Shown here: positions 63,285 to 64,000 of the stretch, one piece after another
How positions within the stretch are numbered: the first letter of the stretch is position 1
Layout of the letters: each line of letters opens with the position of its first letter
NCBI GenBank assembly: GCA_947095535.1
Contig: OX352774.1
Location: 212,772,965 to 212,836,964, forward strand
Source: Poecilobothrus nobilitatus
Lineage: Eukaryota; Arthropoda; Insecta; Diptera; Dolichopodidae
Length of the DNA stretch: 64,000 nucleotides
Direction of reading: 5' to 3'
Program-made: the position numbers and the translations under genes
The notes under the pieces: model-generated
What the model was told of the DNA's origin: nothing
Seen by the model: only the letters and a program-made list of their open reading frames with translations
Database searches by the model: none

Positions 63285-63690
63285 TTTTGACGTTTATATT
63301 CAATTTTATTGTGAAATTTCTACTTCCCACCATGCAAAATATATTTTAAAATTTTTTTTATGTTTTTAGAAAAAAACAAAAAGCAAAAACAACAAAACAA
63401 AATTTAAAATTCAACGGAATAAAAGAGCGTCGTTTTTGAATATGTATATTATAGGTATAGATTATACATATTATATGATACATATGTATATACTTTACAT
63501 GGGTTTTTTATAAAAATGGAAAATTATTAATGAAAATCAGAAAATTTTGGAAAAATATTAATTTTGTAAGATGGCTATACTGAATATTTATCATTTAAAA
63601 AGAAAAAAATGAAAGTTGGTTGGTAAATCATTGAGTAAAATGGTTTTAAATGTCTGTCATTTAAAGATTAAATATTATGATATATTATTT

Positions 63691-64000
63691 TCTCCACGTT
63701 TGTTTTTAATTTAACCGTTATAAATGAAAAATTAAACTGTCAAACAACAATTTTTTTCTACTTTTGTTACGTCTAGAGTTTGCTTTAAATTTGAATAAGT
63801 AAAGCTGATCTCAAAGAGAATCTCCTTCGTATTTTAATTATCTTATAGGAGACTATTATAATATATTTTAAAGTAAAAGAATTATTTATAGTAAATAAGG
63901 CAGGACTATATAATAAACTTTTAAAACTTTTATGCTGCGTTTAGAGTTACTTCCTCTTGCTAATTCTACAGTTCATTTAATAAAAAACTAACGCGATTTT
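63691..64000. other. AT-rich DNA without a gene
   Basis: Sequence after the partial third array unit. Nothing is recognised. Confidence 0.5.

Larger units (their letters stand above)
62591..63690. repeat. Tandem array of ~500-530 bp units with tRNA-like modules
   Basis: AAATCATTGA.TAAAA.GGTTTTAAAT recurs at 62591, 63091 and 63625 (periods 500 and 534). Two full units and the first ~65 bp of a third are present. Shared blocks include AATTTATTTCGT.TAAAATAT, a minus-strand tRNA-like module, ACGGAAT.AAAGAGCGTC, ATAGGTATAGATTATACATA, CTTTACATGGG, TTGTAAGATGGCTATACTGA and GAAAGTTGGTTGGT. The last ~100 bp of the two full units are almost identical, so the duplication is fairly recent. The second unit has an extra GGAAAATTATTAATGAAAAT segment near 63519-63539. 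Confidence 0.9.

Overview
This is an AT-rich window from a eukaryotic, almost certainly insect, genome. It is full of A/T homopolymers and short AT microsatellites, has no open reading frame longer than about 120 codons, and shows no bacterial gene layout. The transposon content points to a fly (Diptera). There are DINE-1/Helentron-like elements with a TATACCC end followed by GTCCGTCCG, and fragments of several non-LTR retrotransposon clades. The species cannot be named from the sequence. I see no convincing host exon, tRNA, rRNA or snRNA gene. The window most likely lies in a very large intron or an intergenic desert.

Layout: 1-5.5 kb is AT-rich unique DNA with one SINE near 0.6 kb. A nearly perfect long inverted repeat (foldback hairpin) lies at 5478-5863. 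A tandem array of ~390-400 bp units carrying tRNA-like modules is at 6.27-7.41 kb. From 10 to 27 kb the DNA is mostly featureless, interrupted by a SINE (9.9 kb), two copies of an ~0.8 kb dispersed family I call the AGCACA family (14.9 and 20.2 kb), and the tail of a LINE reverse transcriptase (18.0 kb). The richest part is 27.6-57 kb. It holds three dead fragments of one Jockey/CR1-like LINE family (27.7, 39.1, 43.1 kb), a complete-looking DINE/Helentron-like element with a seven-unit 142-bp tandem array (30.6-31.9 kb), a CTAACCC-rich degenerate patch (32.1 kb), a second DINE-like element (34.9 kb) with a fragment at 56.3 kb, a LINE zinc-knuckle remnant (44.6 kb), four more AGCACA copies (47.0, 49.5, 54.0, 55.6 kb) and two more SINEs (32.7, 50.8 kb). 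The last SINE is at 60.05 kb. A second tandem array with tRNA-like modules closes the window (62.6-63.7 kb).

How the parts relate: nothing here forms a host pathway. The elements are parasites or their remains. The SINE family (five copies, tRNA-like head with A and B boxes, conserved hairpin in the body) must rely on a LINE for mobility; none of the LINE remnants seen here is intact. The two DINE-like elements share a core motif, although one carries a satellite-like tandem array and the other does not. Two exact TGATTGACAG (Exd-Hth/Pbx-Meis type) decamers at 52.89 and 61.49 kb hint at regulatory DNA of a developmental gene, but this is only a motif match.

No undescribed system is demonstrated. 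The strongest candidates for follow-up are the foldback hairpin (possible hairpin-siRNA source), the 142-bp array inside a Helentron-like element (satellite birth), and the tRNA-like Pol III modules that are copied as parts of longer tandem units.
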